Source: Ligula intestinalis (lineage: Eukaryota > Platyhelminthes > Cestoda > Diphyllobothriidea > Diphyllobothriidae). Taken from it: DNA of 64,000 nucleotides. Shown piece after piece: positions 22,560-33,324 of this stretch (the first letter of the stretch is position 1; every line of letters starts with the position of its first letter). The notes beneath the pieces were generated by a model. That model saw nothing but the letters and a program-made list of their open reading frames with translations, was not told the origin of the DNA and searched no databases. The translations under genes and the position numbers were made by a program. Location: NCBI GenBank assembly GCA_036362985.1, contig JAYGXS010000002.1:85035325-85099324 (forward strand). The letters are read 5' to 3'.

Positions 22560-22800
22560 CTCCTCTATTCTCACTTTCTTTCCCTCCTCTCTCTCTCTCT
22601 CCTTCGTTTTATCCCTTCACTACCTGCCCGTCTATCTCTTTCTCCTCTATCTTTCTCGGGTTGCCTTCGTTCTTCTCTCCCTTCTTCTTCTTCTTCTTCT
22701 TCTTCTTCTTCTTCTTCTTCTTCTTCTTCTTCGTCTTCTTCGTCTTCTTCTTCTTCTGCGCACCCACACTTACAAGGTTAACTAGACTGTTTCTCTCCCT
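22560..22800. repeat. CT-rich tract with (TTC)n microsatellite
   Basis: Uninterrupted CTT/TTC units run from about 22681 to 22730, then TTCG-interrupted units to 22756. The preceding 120 bp are pyrimidine-rich. The poly-Ser/Leu and poly-Lys frames across it are artefacts. Confidence 0.9.
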
Positions 22801-23164
22801 CCTCATTTAGCCCCGCCCATGGACGGCAACCGACAAAGGAGCATGGGTAGTGCCTATCAGTCGATGACTGAATGGTTACCCCGTCTCAGAAGGGTGTTGG
22901 CCCAGGCTTCGTGCAGGGCTGCTCTCCCTCTTCTGAGATTCAACGTCTGTGTGCATATGCAATGCCGGGCTTCGATAAACCACGGTTCCGGCAGCCTGGT
23001 AGGCGCTGGCACATTCGCTCGGTTCTGATTCCCTGTCGGTGCAGGCGTTCGCGCTCCCAATGGGTTCAGGCCCCACCCAGGTGTCCGAGCAGCTAGGCGG
23101 TCACTATGCGGTAGGGGAGAGAGTGAGGTCGACCCTCGGCGCGTTTCTCTCATCACTATAATAA

Positions 23165-23515
23165 ATCTGAATGCGCTTGAATCTATCACGGTGCGCTAAA
23201 AGCCGTGACTTTGAGGGTCTGCCAACTGACGGGATAACTCGGGCCCCCTACGTCGCTGCTCCTTTTGCACGCGTGTGTTTGTGTGTACGTATGGGAGGAA
23301 AGGGAGGACTGAGAGTCAGGCTGCAATGGCTCCCTCTTAATGTGGCCTTTATGGCGCTCCGGCGCAGGCGGGAGCATACCTAGCGAGATGGCTGTGTAAA
23401 GTGTGCGCGTGTTGAGTGGTTACCGCGCCAGCCATCTACACCCTCCCTCGTCCCCGGTCTTATTGACTTTGTCTTTACACCGGATACGGAGGTGGGAGCG
23501 GCGAGTGAGTGGGTA
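23165..23515 (+). repeat. dispersed repeat family R2, copy 4
   Basis: Best-preserved R2 copy. It ends about 25 bp before the PLE coding region begins, so it may be linked to the truncated PLE 5' end. Confidence 0.7.
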
Positions 23516-23540
23516 AATTCTGCGCGAGTCTGCCTAAACT

Positions 23541-25490
23541 CTTAATGCAACGCGTTCGACCTTGGGGACGTTCTACGGTCATATTAGACAGAACCGACTA
23601 CCTTCAGAAGGCGAAAAACTTACTGGAGGATCGTCAGTTTTATGTTCTTTGTGAAACCAATCCCATCAAAAAGCTGACACGCGAAATCAATTCGAGCCTG
23701 TTGACTTTTGAGAACTCGGGTGCAATAACGCCGTCTGACCGATGCATGGCAAGGGCACAAGAAACGGCCTTTGCCTGTTTCTATGGCCTCCCCAAAGTGC
23801 ACAAGGAAGGCGCTCCTCTCCAACCCATCGTATCACTAAAAGGCACTCCAACGTACGGACTAGCAAAGTGGCTGTTTCAGCGTCTCAAATTTCTGACCGC
23901 TGATTCGGAGACCACGGTCCGCTCGTCAACACAGGTCATAGAGAAACTTAAAGGAGTAAGTCTCTTGCCAAGTGATTTCATGGTTTCCTTCGATGTCACG
24001 TCCCTTTTTACTTCTATCCCTCAGGATCTGGCAATCGAGACCGTCGAATTACTCCTACGAAAGAAGTACGATGAGACGGAGAATCGCCTTGGACACTCGC
24101 AAATCCTACAGCTCCTGAATTTCTGTCTCAGGACGTACTTCACGTTTGGTGGAACAATCTACGAGCACGTGAAAGGGACACCGATGGGTCCACCGACTTC
24201 GGGACTCATAGTCGTGGCGGTCCTGCAGTGGCTGGAGTCGCTGGTTTTCCGACAACACAGACCGAAATTCTGGGCTCGGTATGTGGATGATACCTTCGTC
24301 GTCATCGAACGGAATCAGGTGCTCACGTTCAAGGAACGTCTCAACAGCGTCTTCCCGGAAATCCAATTTACGATTGAAGACGAAGAGAACAACCAGCTGG
24401 CCTTATTTGATGTCCTCGTCTGTCGCAAAGATTTTGGTGATCTAAAGACTAAAGTATTCATGAAAACGACAAACACGATGTAAGTACTGAATTACAACAG
24501 CAACCACCCAATCAGCCACAAACGCAGTTGCATAAAAACACTCTATCGGCGTGTTGAGACGCACTGCAGCGAAGAAGAAGAGAAAGTTGCCGAGGTAGAA
24601 TACCTTCGACGGGTGTTCAGAGAGAATGGTTACCCACGCAACTTTGTCAACCGGTGCCTGCGAAAACGAGATGGCCAACAAAAGCGCACTGACCCCAAGA
24701 TTTGGCGTTCGATTCCGTACGTCAAAAACGTATCGGTAACAGTTGGCCGCCTTCTCGCACCACTTGGAGTTGGAGTCGCACACAGGCCGGAGGACCCCAA
24801 GGCGTCAGATAATGAAGCCGAAAAACCCACTGCCACGACAAGAAACATCTGGGGTCGCCTACATGATCTGGTGAAGTTGCGGTCAAAGCAACTATGTCGG
24901 AGAAACTGGCAGACTTCTCAGGACGTGAATTGCCGAACACGCGGCAGCAGCGTGGCGAAATGCTGACAATTCTCAAGTTGCGGCTCATTCGACGAGACCC
25001 GGCCACACGTTCAAATTTTATGAGGCCGAAATTCTTGCAAGAGGTGACAATCGGATGAACCAAGAACTACTTGAGTCATGGTTCACGGGCCCCAAATCCA
25101 TCAACAAGTGCAACGATTTGCCCAATCCATATTCAATGCTGAGATTCAATTCGGCCAAAGCAAGTCGTCACTTGAGGAACGGGCAAGCCACCGCCAACAC
25201 CGGGGAGTCAGACGGCCGAGCAATCGTCACGCCCTAGCCCACCGCCCGTGATGAAAATTCAACAGATCAGAGCCCACAGGCAGTTCAACAAACAATCCAC
25301 GCAAAAGAAGGCGATTAACGTTAATTGTCGCTGTATGTTTGCAGTTATGACTGTGTTCTATAAATACTGCAAATTTCTGTGCATGCTTAACCTATTTCTG
25401 CTACTCATGTCTATTATGATCAATCCGCGACGAATATCGAAACATCAGGCGAATAAACATATTGCCCCAGCGATCGAGTCTTATTCTTCT
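23541..25490 (+). mobile_element. Penelope-like element, RT plus decayed GIY-YIG
   Basis: The open frame 23509-24483 encodes the PLE reverse transcriptase: WSTVILDRTDY-like start, FYGLPKVHKEG, motif A SFDVTSLFTSIPQD, motif B KGTPMGPPTSGL and motif C ARYVDDTFVVIE. A TAA (24481-24483) then interrupts TM-VLNYNSNHP, and the frame continues through HKRSC..RRVETHC. The GIY-YIG region (24840-25230) has a frameshift and two TGA codons, but NYVGETGRLLRT, AEHAAA and EAEILARGDNR remain readable. The 3' UTR ends in a hairpin motif at about 25410-25455 and a TCTTATTCTTCTC tail. The 5' end is truncated just before the conserved ADKG-type block. The RT domain is the best preserved in the window. Confidence 0.92.
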
Positions 25491-25499
25491 CAATTGCCT

Positions 25500-26525
25500 C
25501 CTGGGACACGCATGTTCGCTTGTATTGGCAACCCCCTTTTTAATTCATTGGCTGCAAATGACAGAGTATTCATCGCACAGACAAAGCTACGCAACATAGC
25601 GGACCTAGTTGGCAGCTGGCTCGTCACCCAGCCTTTGTGCAGCTCATCTTCTTGCAGTAACGCTGCTCCTACCAACTTTCTCACGTGACTGGTGATTTGA
25701 GGAAATTTCTCTTGTAGAAGCAACAACTTGCGAGAAGCTCCCTACTATCATATATATGTCATGTGACATGTATTCACTTTTCTCTGTTACAGCGTATGCG
25801 AAAGATATTCCGACAATTTCTAGTTGCAGTTGACTATGAACCGATACGGAAACTTGCAGCAGGATTAGTTCCACGTCAGTGTGCACTAGGAATTTTCGAC
25901 CTAAATTCATGAGATTCCCTCAGTTGGGCAATGTACTGAATGCCGAAAAAAGGTTTCCGTTACAACCTACGAATGTAGCGATTGCCGAATAATTCGCACG
26001 GACGGCATATAGGCTCGCTAGATTCCAGTCGGTGCGAGGTATTCTGTGCGAGTTTCGGGGTCGGCAGTTCACTCTCGCAGATTACAATGCCTGCGTTCGG
26101 CTCGCGGGAGTTCTTTTGTCGCACATCCCACTGTTAACAAATGAACATCAACTGGTTTTCCCACTAAGCATTTTGTTTCCTCGCATGTTTCCCAACTGTC
26201 ACTATCTGCTGTACCTGCCGCCTAATTTAGCATACACACTCGCAAGTGTCAGCAAGCCTGATCCTTACTTAGGTGGTGTATTCAGTTTTCACGAGCCTGT
26301 CTCTTCCTTACTGGCTGATAACCGTTAGGCACCCAATGCTTAAAAATTTGTGTACTAACTGAATCTGTAGGAAGATGAAAGAAGGAAGAGACTATTGCTA
26401 ATAAACCCGAAAAGGCGAGTCCGGAGATATACAGTTGTCGCTGGCTATTAAGCCCACCTCGAGACCAGAGCAAATTGGGCTTAATAAGCGGCTGGGCTTA
26501 TTAACCGTGGGCTTAATAGCCGGTG
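25500..26525. other. no recognised feature
   Basis: A 98-codon ORF at 26032-26328 (+) has varied composition, but I know no homologue and see no splice support. Confidence 0.35.
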
Positions 26526-26530
26526 ACCGC

Positions 26531-27310
26531 TGTACTTGAGAAGAAGATGACTCAATCATTGGGACAAAACTTTTATTCGTCTGACGTTTCGACATCAATC
26601 GCGGATTCTTCATCAGATACATGAGCAGAAAGCCGTAGCAGAAGCGGGTAGCACATGCAGGGGAAATTTCAGGATTTATAGGACCCACTCATTACTGCGC
26701 AGGTATGAAAAATACCGGCAATTAGCGATAGGTGCTCTTTTGTGTGTTGATTAATTGATTATGGGAAGCTGGCCCCGACTTGCTGAACTTTCATCACGCG
26801 TGGTGGAATTGGACGTAATGACTGATTAGCCATCTAGTTCTCCGGTGTTGGCGTAAGACGACGCGGTGGCCTGTGCTTTCCCCGAGCAGCGATTTGCTTT
26901 GACCAAATTGAGCCTCAGCGCCGAATATGGATTGGGCAAGTCGGTGAACTTGTTTATGGATTGGGAGCTCGTGTACCATGACTAAATTAATTCTCGGCTC
27001 ACGCGATTGCCACCTCCTGTGATAATTTTGACCTCATTAAATTTGAATGTTTGGCCGGGTTTCATAAAATGAGCTGCAAATTGAGAATTGGCATCATTTC
27101 GCCGCCCTGCTACCGCGTGTTCGGCAATCCGAATCTTCAGGAGTTTGCTTTGTTCGCAACTGTACTAAATCCTATAGACGACTCCAGACGTTTATTGCCG
27201 TGGCAGAGGGTCTTTTATTTTCATTATATGACGCCTTATGGTTGCTTCTAGCCTGTGCGCGACTCCAACTCCAAGTGATATGAGAAGAAACTTCTGACGT
27301 CTGGAAGCTA
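26531..27310 (-). mobile_element. PLE 3' half, decayed
   Basis: Minus strand: LGVGV linker near 27280, remnants of the endonuclease, EAEI-type and NDLPNP-type C-terminal blocks near 26900-27030. Then a hairpin motif (core 26579-26620: CTGATGA, GAAACGTC) and a GTCATCTTCTTCTC tail. The next PLE (27413-28560) lies head to head with it. Confidence 0.78.
26579..26620 (-). ncRNA. hammerhead-like ribozyme motif
   Basis: Minus strand: CTGATGA, hairpin, TCGAAA, ACGT palindrome, C, AGAC. Helix I is GTAT with AGAC, one mismatch. Helix II is weakened relative to the 14177 copy. Confidence 0.45.
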
Positions 27311-27412
27311 AAAATGCTGTTAGACCATGCGAATTGCTTCCTAGGGTCGAATGTGATGCACCATGGGGACCCTAGGTTGACAAAGATCTCTTCATCCTGC
27401 CTACAGAAAAGG

Positions 27413-28560
27413 GGCGTTACAATTTTGTGATGGACAGGATGACTTCCCTGAAAAAAAAGATAAAAGCTTGCTGGAGGATCGTCAATTCTATGTCCCGTGC
27501 GAATTCAGCCCTTAAGATGCTGTCTCGAGAACTCAGTAAGACGGTATTGGCAGATGGAAAACCCAGGTGAAACATCGCCGACCGACGCATGGCGAGAGTG
27601 TAAGAAACGGCCTTGACCCGATTCTGCGGTCTGTCAAAAGTGCACGAAGAGGGCACTCCTCTCATTGCATCAGTGAAAGGCTCTGCAATCCACAGACTGG
27701 TAAAGTGGCTGTTTTGACGTCTTAAATTTCTGACACTACAGTCAGCTCGCCGGCACAGCTCTTGGAGAAACTAAAAAGTAAAGATCTCCTGTAAACCCAC
27801 GCTTTGGTGTCTTTTGAATTAACGTAGTCCTTTACATTATTCCACAGGATCTGGAAGTCGTGGCCGTTGAATTATGCCTACTAGACAGATAGGATCAAGG
27901 AGGCTATTGCCTCGGACATACCCAAATCCCCACGCTCCCAAAGTTCTGTTTCAAGACGTTATTCACGTTTGACGGAATCATCTACGAGCGGGTGAAAAGC
28001 AGGCCAATGGGTTCGCCGAGTTCGGAACTCATTGCTGCGGCAGTTCAACGACGGTTAGAGTCATTGATCTTCTAAAACCACCGACCGAAATTCTGGATTG
28101 GGTATATGACCACCAACTTTTTCGTCATTGAACGGTATCAGACGCGGGAATTCAAAGAACGGTTCAATGCAGTCTTACCAGACAGGGAATTCAAGCCCCC
28201 AAATTTTGGCGAGCGCTCACACACGTGAAGGAAGCCTCGGAAACAGTCAGCCACCTTCTTCCCCCGATCAGAGTTGGAGTTGCACGAAGACCGGAGACAG
28301 CCATCAGACATCAGATCACGAAGCCGACAGACATGGCAAGAAGTTCCTGGATTCCTTAACTGGATCTGGTGCAGTTTTGGACAAAGCAACTACGTCGGAG
28401 AAACCGGGAGACTACTTCGAACGCGAATGGTCGAGCGTACAGCAGCCGTGCGGATGAATGACTTGAGCTCTCAGGTTGCGACTCCTTCGACGGGACCCGG
28501 CCACACCTTAAAGTTGGACGAAACCAAAGGTCGTGCAAGAGGATCACCTCTGTACCGAAG
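27413..28560 (+). pseudogene. Penelope-like element pseudogene
   Basis: Heavily decayed copy of the 23541 PLE. Recognisable DNA runs through the LPKVHKEG region (27630), a broken motif A region (27810), a motif B region (27985), and a degraded motif C region where YVDD has become YMTT (28100). At about 28193 it jumps directly to the K.WRAL..VKEASETVSHLLP linker, an internal deletion of about 300 bp. The endonuclease part follows to 28560. Many stops and frameshifts. Confidence 0.85.
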
Positions 28561-29060
28561 TACCAGTCTACATTGACTTTAAATAACTGTGTAACCTTCT
28601 GGAAGTGAACGGTTTGTTTTACGAAACGAATACAACCCATGCTTGAAGGCTTGTGCGCAGCATCAGTTGGCTGTTAGATCATTTTATTTTTCAATAATTA
28701 CTTCGTGCATTATTCCTGTCTCGTCCTGTTTTTATTAGTCTGGACTTACTGATAGCGTTCTCATGGTTCTCCGATTACTAAGCACAAGAACCTCCCGCTT
28801 CCATACTATGTGCAGTAATTTCCTCCGGGCAAAGTAAGTAAACATGCAGGAAGTGTGCGGATGACTAGCATTCACGATAACAGAGAACCAACTGGACGAA
28901 CAGTCGTCACGCCAAAGATCGACAAAGTCGAGGAAATCATGGTCACTAAAGACTCGGGTACGGACCAATAAGCAATCATCACATTAACTAAGACCGCAAG
29001 CGATGGACACGAGGGCTGCGTCCTATAAATGCTGCGCCCCTGTGTCTCTATTAACCTTGG
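28561..29060 (+). repeat. probable PLE 3' UTR-like sequence
   Basis: Contains ..TCCTATAAATGCTGCGCCCCTGTGTCTCTAT.. near 29020, which resembles the TATAAATACTG..TTTCTAT segments in PLE 3' regions (18690, 25360, 43415). Otherwise unrecognised. Confidence 0.4.
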
Positions 29061-29062
29061 AT

Positions 29063-29200
29063 AGAGAAGAAGAAGAAGAAGAAGAAGAAGAAGAAAAGGG
29101 GTGAGTTTGTAGACTGAATTGTATTTTTACTGACGTTTCGGAACCCTTCTCGCTTCAAGCATCAGTGTTTTATAGTTGCCGGGTCTGGTGGTCTTGAGTT
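29063..29200 (-). mobile_element. PLE 3' end with (GAA)n tail
   Basis: (GAA)n at 29068-29094 is on the minus strand a (TTC)n tail directly following a PLE 3' end: CTGATGC, stem GAAGC/GGGTTC, CGAAACGTCAG (29126-29170). Confidence 0.65.
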
Positions 29201-29479
29201 ACTCAGTATTACCGTTTGCCTCGTGCTGGATGCGCAAAGTTAAACTTGCCCATTCTCCACTGACTACATTTGATATGCCAAAGGTTGGCCGCTTAACATC
29301 AACCCGGGATTCAACCAAATGGTTGTAGTGATCTAACCGCAACCACGACTTAGACCGCTGCAAACCATCTGGGGATTATGATAGACGATGATTCATGCAA
29401 GAAGCTTATCTAAACACTATTGTATAATCGAAGAGAGATGTGTTATTTTTTACTAATATAGTATACCTATGGTAGAAAA

Positions 29480-29788
29480 ATGCACCGGAGCAACAGGCAG
29501 GCTGTAAAGATGTTACACCCGACGACCACCAAAAACAAACTTGACTTGTTGCTCACCATATTGCGTCGAAGTAGAAAATGCCGAAGCCACTCAAGGGAGA
29601 GGATTATCCAGAACTATTTTTTATCAAAACTGCCCAGGAATTACCGACAGAGATGGGAGGTTGCTGAAAAAGTAATATTTTTGTCCAAGTACCCCTTTAA
29701 GGATACTTTTGAGGTAATTCGCAGGGATACGGCTAATTCTGGTCTGCAGCTTCGGGATAACCAAAGGCTGCCAACTCAGACCACCTAA
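29480..29788 (+). other. 102-codon ORF, unrecognised, probably PLE-derived
   Basis: A basic 102-residue frame (TNKLDL-like and KLPRNYRQRWE segments) just upstream of PLE lineage-2 3' ends. I cannot assign a domain. Its position would suit the RT-endonuclease linker of a PLE. Confidence 0.3.
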
Positions 29789-30345
29789 ACACGCCGACAG
29801 CTGCTCCTTCCCCGTGTTTCAGCGAAAAGTACGCAATTTGTTAAACAGTTCGGTTCTTTTTTCAGCGATGATACCCACGTAAGCATTCGGAAAGTCAAGT
29901 TGGGCGAACGAACGTTTTCTCTTAATTCATCTTCAGGCAAATACAATAATATGCGGGAGGCCAACTCAACACCCGTCCGCACGCTTTTTACTAAGTTGTG
30001 AAACGGGGACGAGGCAGCGGTAGCAAGTCTCCTCAGGCCACCCAAGTGGTCACTAGACGATTACATTTTGCGTCCTCACGCCTCTCCACAAAACGTGAGA
30101 CAAGGACGACGGGACGACATTAACCAATTGTCGGCCCCTTCATTTCTTAACCTCTATTCTCCTCTCTGGTCTCCAATTAAGACGAGGATCTGATTCTTTT
30201 GATCCCTTCACACCTCCCACCTTACCCTCCTAATTACTACTGATTGGTTGCTTAAACTTTCGTTAACTCTGCCCTCCCTCTTTATTGCTGTATTTGCCTG
30301 ATGATGAATTAATGGAAAACGTTCGTTCGCTTAACTTAACTTCCT
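29785..30345. mobile_element. PLE lineage-2 3' ends, inverted pair
   Basis: Bases near 29905-29945 (minus) and 30294-30345 (plus) both read TTGCCTGA.GATGAATTAA.G.GAAAACGTTCGTTCG, outward facing. These are hairpin-type 3' ends of a different PLE lineage, with the longer palindrome AACGTT after GA. Confidence 0.6.
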
Positions 30346-30664
30346 GAGTTCGGTTCTTGTTTGACAGGATAGGCGAACACCTACCGGTGTGGCTAGGCCA
30401 CTAACAGTTAGCATAATTACTTCAGATAGTCTGTAAAACAGTTCGAAAACTTGAAGCATTTTTTCCCAGGTATAAATTTGAAGAAGGCAAAAACGGCAGA
30501 ATTTATTTGAAGGAATAAATTTCGAGAACGATTATCAACTGCTACCTCTCTTTGCATGAATAACGAACCGATTGGAGAACATGTCATTTTGAATTTTCAC
30601 AGGATCGATAATATCAAGGTCATTGTAACCCGGCGGATGATCAATAAAAATGACAACTTTAAGC

Positions 30665-31190
30665 TTGGGACGAAAAGTAGTGAGGGGATTTGAAGACTGT
30701 ATAAACAGCAAAATTTAATGGATCCATAAATTTCGAGAGGGCTCTTCAGTTGTCACCCCTCATTGCATGACGGGAATGAACGTTAGAGGAAATACACAAC
30801 TGAATTCATAAAAACCGGCAAGGTCACTTTACATGGCCAAGAGGCGTTCGATAAAGCCGATGCACGCCACTTCAAACTGTGTTTATGAATTAACATGCAC
30901 TTGCGGATGCAAGTACATAGGGCGAACGCAAAGGCAATTGGCCACCAGAGCAATGGAACACTTACCTAGTTGGTTGTTTAAGCAAAAAAAACGAACACCT
31001 CGCTCGTCAATCACTGAACACTTGCTAGATACGGGTCACTCCGTGGATCCTAAAACCTCCTTCCGCGTACTTGTTCAAGCACGAACAACTCGCACCTTAC
31101 GCTACCTGGAGGCAGCGTACATAAGGCGGTTTAAATCCGACCTATGTAAACAATTGGAGCATAGAGTTAACCTAACTCTACCTTGGTAAC
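30665..31190 (+). mobile_element. PLE lineage-2 GIY-YIG endonuclease fragment
   Basis: ORF 30833-31189 (118 codons) encodes a GIY-YIG-type module: CVYELTCTCGCKYIGRTQRQLATRA with Cys-containing spacing typical of PLE endonucleases. A HLLDTGHSVD block and a YLEAAYIRR..DLCKQLEH tail follow. The upstream 170 bp (30680-30860) reappear inverted at 31290-31480. No RT domain attached. Confidence 0.8.
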
Positions 31191-31289
31191 ACTGGCTCCT
31201 TGTTTACACATTCCCCTCCCCAAATTTTCTTTCATTTTTGCCTATACGTTTTTTCGCCAGTTTTGCTGTCTACAGCGTTTAACTTTCAG

Positions 31290-31885
31290 CTTTATCGAAC
31301 GCCTCTTGGCCATGTACAGTGACCTTGCCGGTTTTTATCGATTTTTTTCTGTATGAATTCAGTTGTGTATTTCCTCTAACTTTCATTCCCGTTATGCAAT
31401 GAGGGGTGGCAACTGAAGAGCCCTCTCGAAATTTATGGATCCATTTAATTTTGCTGTTTATACAGTCTTCAAATTTTCAGCAGGGAAAAGAAGCTTTACG
31501 TAGTGAGGGGAATTAACAAGAATAAAAGTATGGCATGCATTTATCAGGACAATTAAAGATTAACCATATGGTCTAATTGCTTACATAGGTCGGGTCTCTC
31601 CCGTCCTATGTAGGCTACTCCCATGTCACGCAAAGTTCGGTTGGTTCGTGCTAGAACAAGAACTCGAAAAGATGTGTTAATTTCAACGGAGTGACCACTG
31701 TCTAGCAAGTGTTTTGTATTGGATGACCATGGCACTTTGTTTCCCTGTTTTAAAAGCCAAACAAGTCCGAAAACTGTGGAGAAGACTGCGGCATTTGCAT
31801 AAAGGGCACGATGGAGGCAACAAAAGCCCGATCCTGCTAGCGCGAAAGTACGATTGCAGTTCAGGCAGCTATCGTGGGTCAAAAG
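31290..31885 (-). mobile_element. PLE lineage-2 GIY-YIG fragment, minus copy
   Basis: The minus ORF 31553-31882 matches the C-terminal two thirds of the 30833 ORF (KHLLDSGHSVE..TSFRVLVLARTNRTLR and PDLCKQLDHMVNL). The GIY part is disrupted. Next on the minus strand comes the segment that precedes the ORF in the plus copy, as in tandem PLE units. Confidence 0.75.
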
Positions 31886-31952
31886 TACTTACCACGTGTA
31901 GAAAAATTGTGCGCAATTACTTGGCCACGATTACCGCACATCTATAAAAGGG

Positions 31953-32384
31953 TGTTAAGGCTAAGAAGGTTAGCCCTAACGGCTGCAATCTTCCAGGTCC
32001 GGTTCCTTAGGAGAGGAGATAAGTCTTGGGAAAGTCAGATTGTTAGGAAGAGTATATTTTTTAGAGACTGCAAGGAAAATAGTAAGTAGGAAGTTTGACT
32101 CACGGACTAATGCATCCGTTACCTAGTCGGGTCGGCTCTGGAGTGTGGTCTAGCGGCAGTCATCCGGATGGCCGCTCTCCTTGTCTCGCTCAGTCTTCAG
32201 GGTGAATGGTTGGACCGCGTGAGGTTACGCCGTGGTGTGGGCGCAGGCGAGACTGAGCGTGTTAGAAGGTCGCGCCAGACATTGAGTGAGAGATGAATAG
32301 GGTGCGGGCAGCCAGCGTGACTGCAGCCTTGGCGTAATGAGTTGGCATTCACCGGTTTCCACAGTGGCGCTAAAAATCACTACA
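31953..32384 (+). mobile_element. solo LTR, family B
   Basis: A 432-bp unit TGTTAAGGCTAAG..TCACTACA. Homologues are the split copy 33038-33324/35462-35669, a diverged copy near 57139-57512, and one at 63019-63488. Flanks AGGG and AGCG could be a mutated 4-bp duplication. No coding sequence. Confidence 0.65.
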
Positions 32385-33037
32385 AGCGCTCCCCTCCTAG
32401 ACCGTAGTTCGTTGACGAGAGAAATCGAATGAAGGAAGTACAGTGAAAGATAGGGAAGTACGTACGTACCAACGGTAGGGTTTGAACAGTTGGTGTTCGT
32501 GCAGCTGAGCTATGTGCGCCAGGTTGAAGGGACGGTTGTGAATAGCATAAGTTATTTTGGCTGGCATGCGTGAGTTGTGTCAATGCCATCAGTGCCGGTT
32601 GGTAGGAGGTAAGGTCATCCCGACTACGTGAGCCACTGAGTCTGCGTGTTGATAGGAGGTAAGTTCCCGACTACGCGTGCATCGGCATGTTTATAGGACG
32701 TTTGTCATCTCGACTACGTGTGAGGGAGGAGAAATACTGTTGGCAGTAGGAGTAGGATCGAAATTTGGAAAGAAGGTCAGAGTGTTAGCACTCATAGCGG
32801 GAACCACTCCGCCGGATGGGGGAGGAACCATAGCCTGGGGTTGATGGGCTGTGAGCGATTGAGTCTCCATCTTACTTCACGACGTGGTGTCGGTGATGAA
32901 ATTCACGATTTTGCGGTCACATAAGATGACACAAGAAAAAATCAATTGAAGGCGAGGGACGTTAGATGGCGATTGAGTTCGGGCACATTAGAAGATTAGA
33001 ATTCATCTCATGCCGTGGGTCACCAGTTATCGAGGGG

Positions 33038-33324
33038 TGCTAAGGCTTTTTGTGTTTAACCCTAATGTCTGCCATCTTTCAGGCCCGATTCTTTAGGAGA
33101 GGAGAGAAGTCTTGGGAAGGTCAGAGTAGTAGGAACAATGTATTCTGTACAGAAGACCTAGGAGTAAGTTGCCAGTCGGTCTGGCATCGCGTGCAACCGT
33201 GAGGAAGGTGTGAGAGCGTGGAGTCATCACAACAGCCAACAACGCAGCCTGCGTCCGCTCTCTGAAGAGCGTAATCCGAACTGTTGACTGGGGCAGACAT
33301 TCGAGCGACAATCGTTAGTTATCT
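33038..33324 (+). mobile_element. LTR family B, left half (split by insertion)
   Basis: First 287 bp of a family B LTR (TGCTAAGG..GTTAGTTATCT). It is interrupted exactly at the start of the LTR element at 33325 and continues at 35462. Confidence 0.7.

Noticed and set aside
22495..22806. Poly-Ser, poly-Leu and poly-Lys open frames
   Set aside because: They are three frames of one (TTC)n microsatellite.
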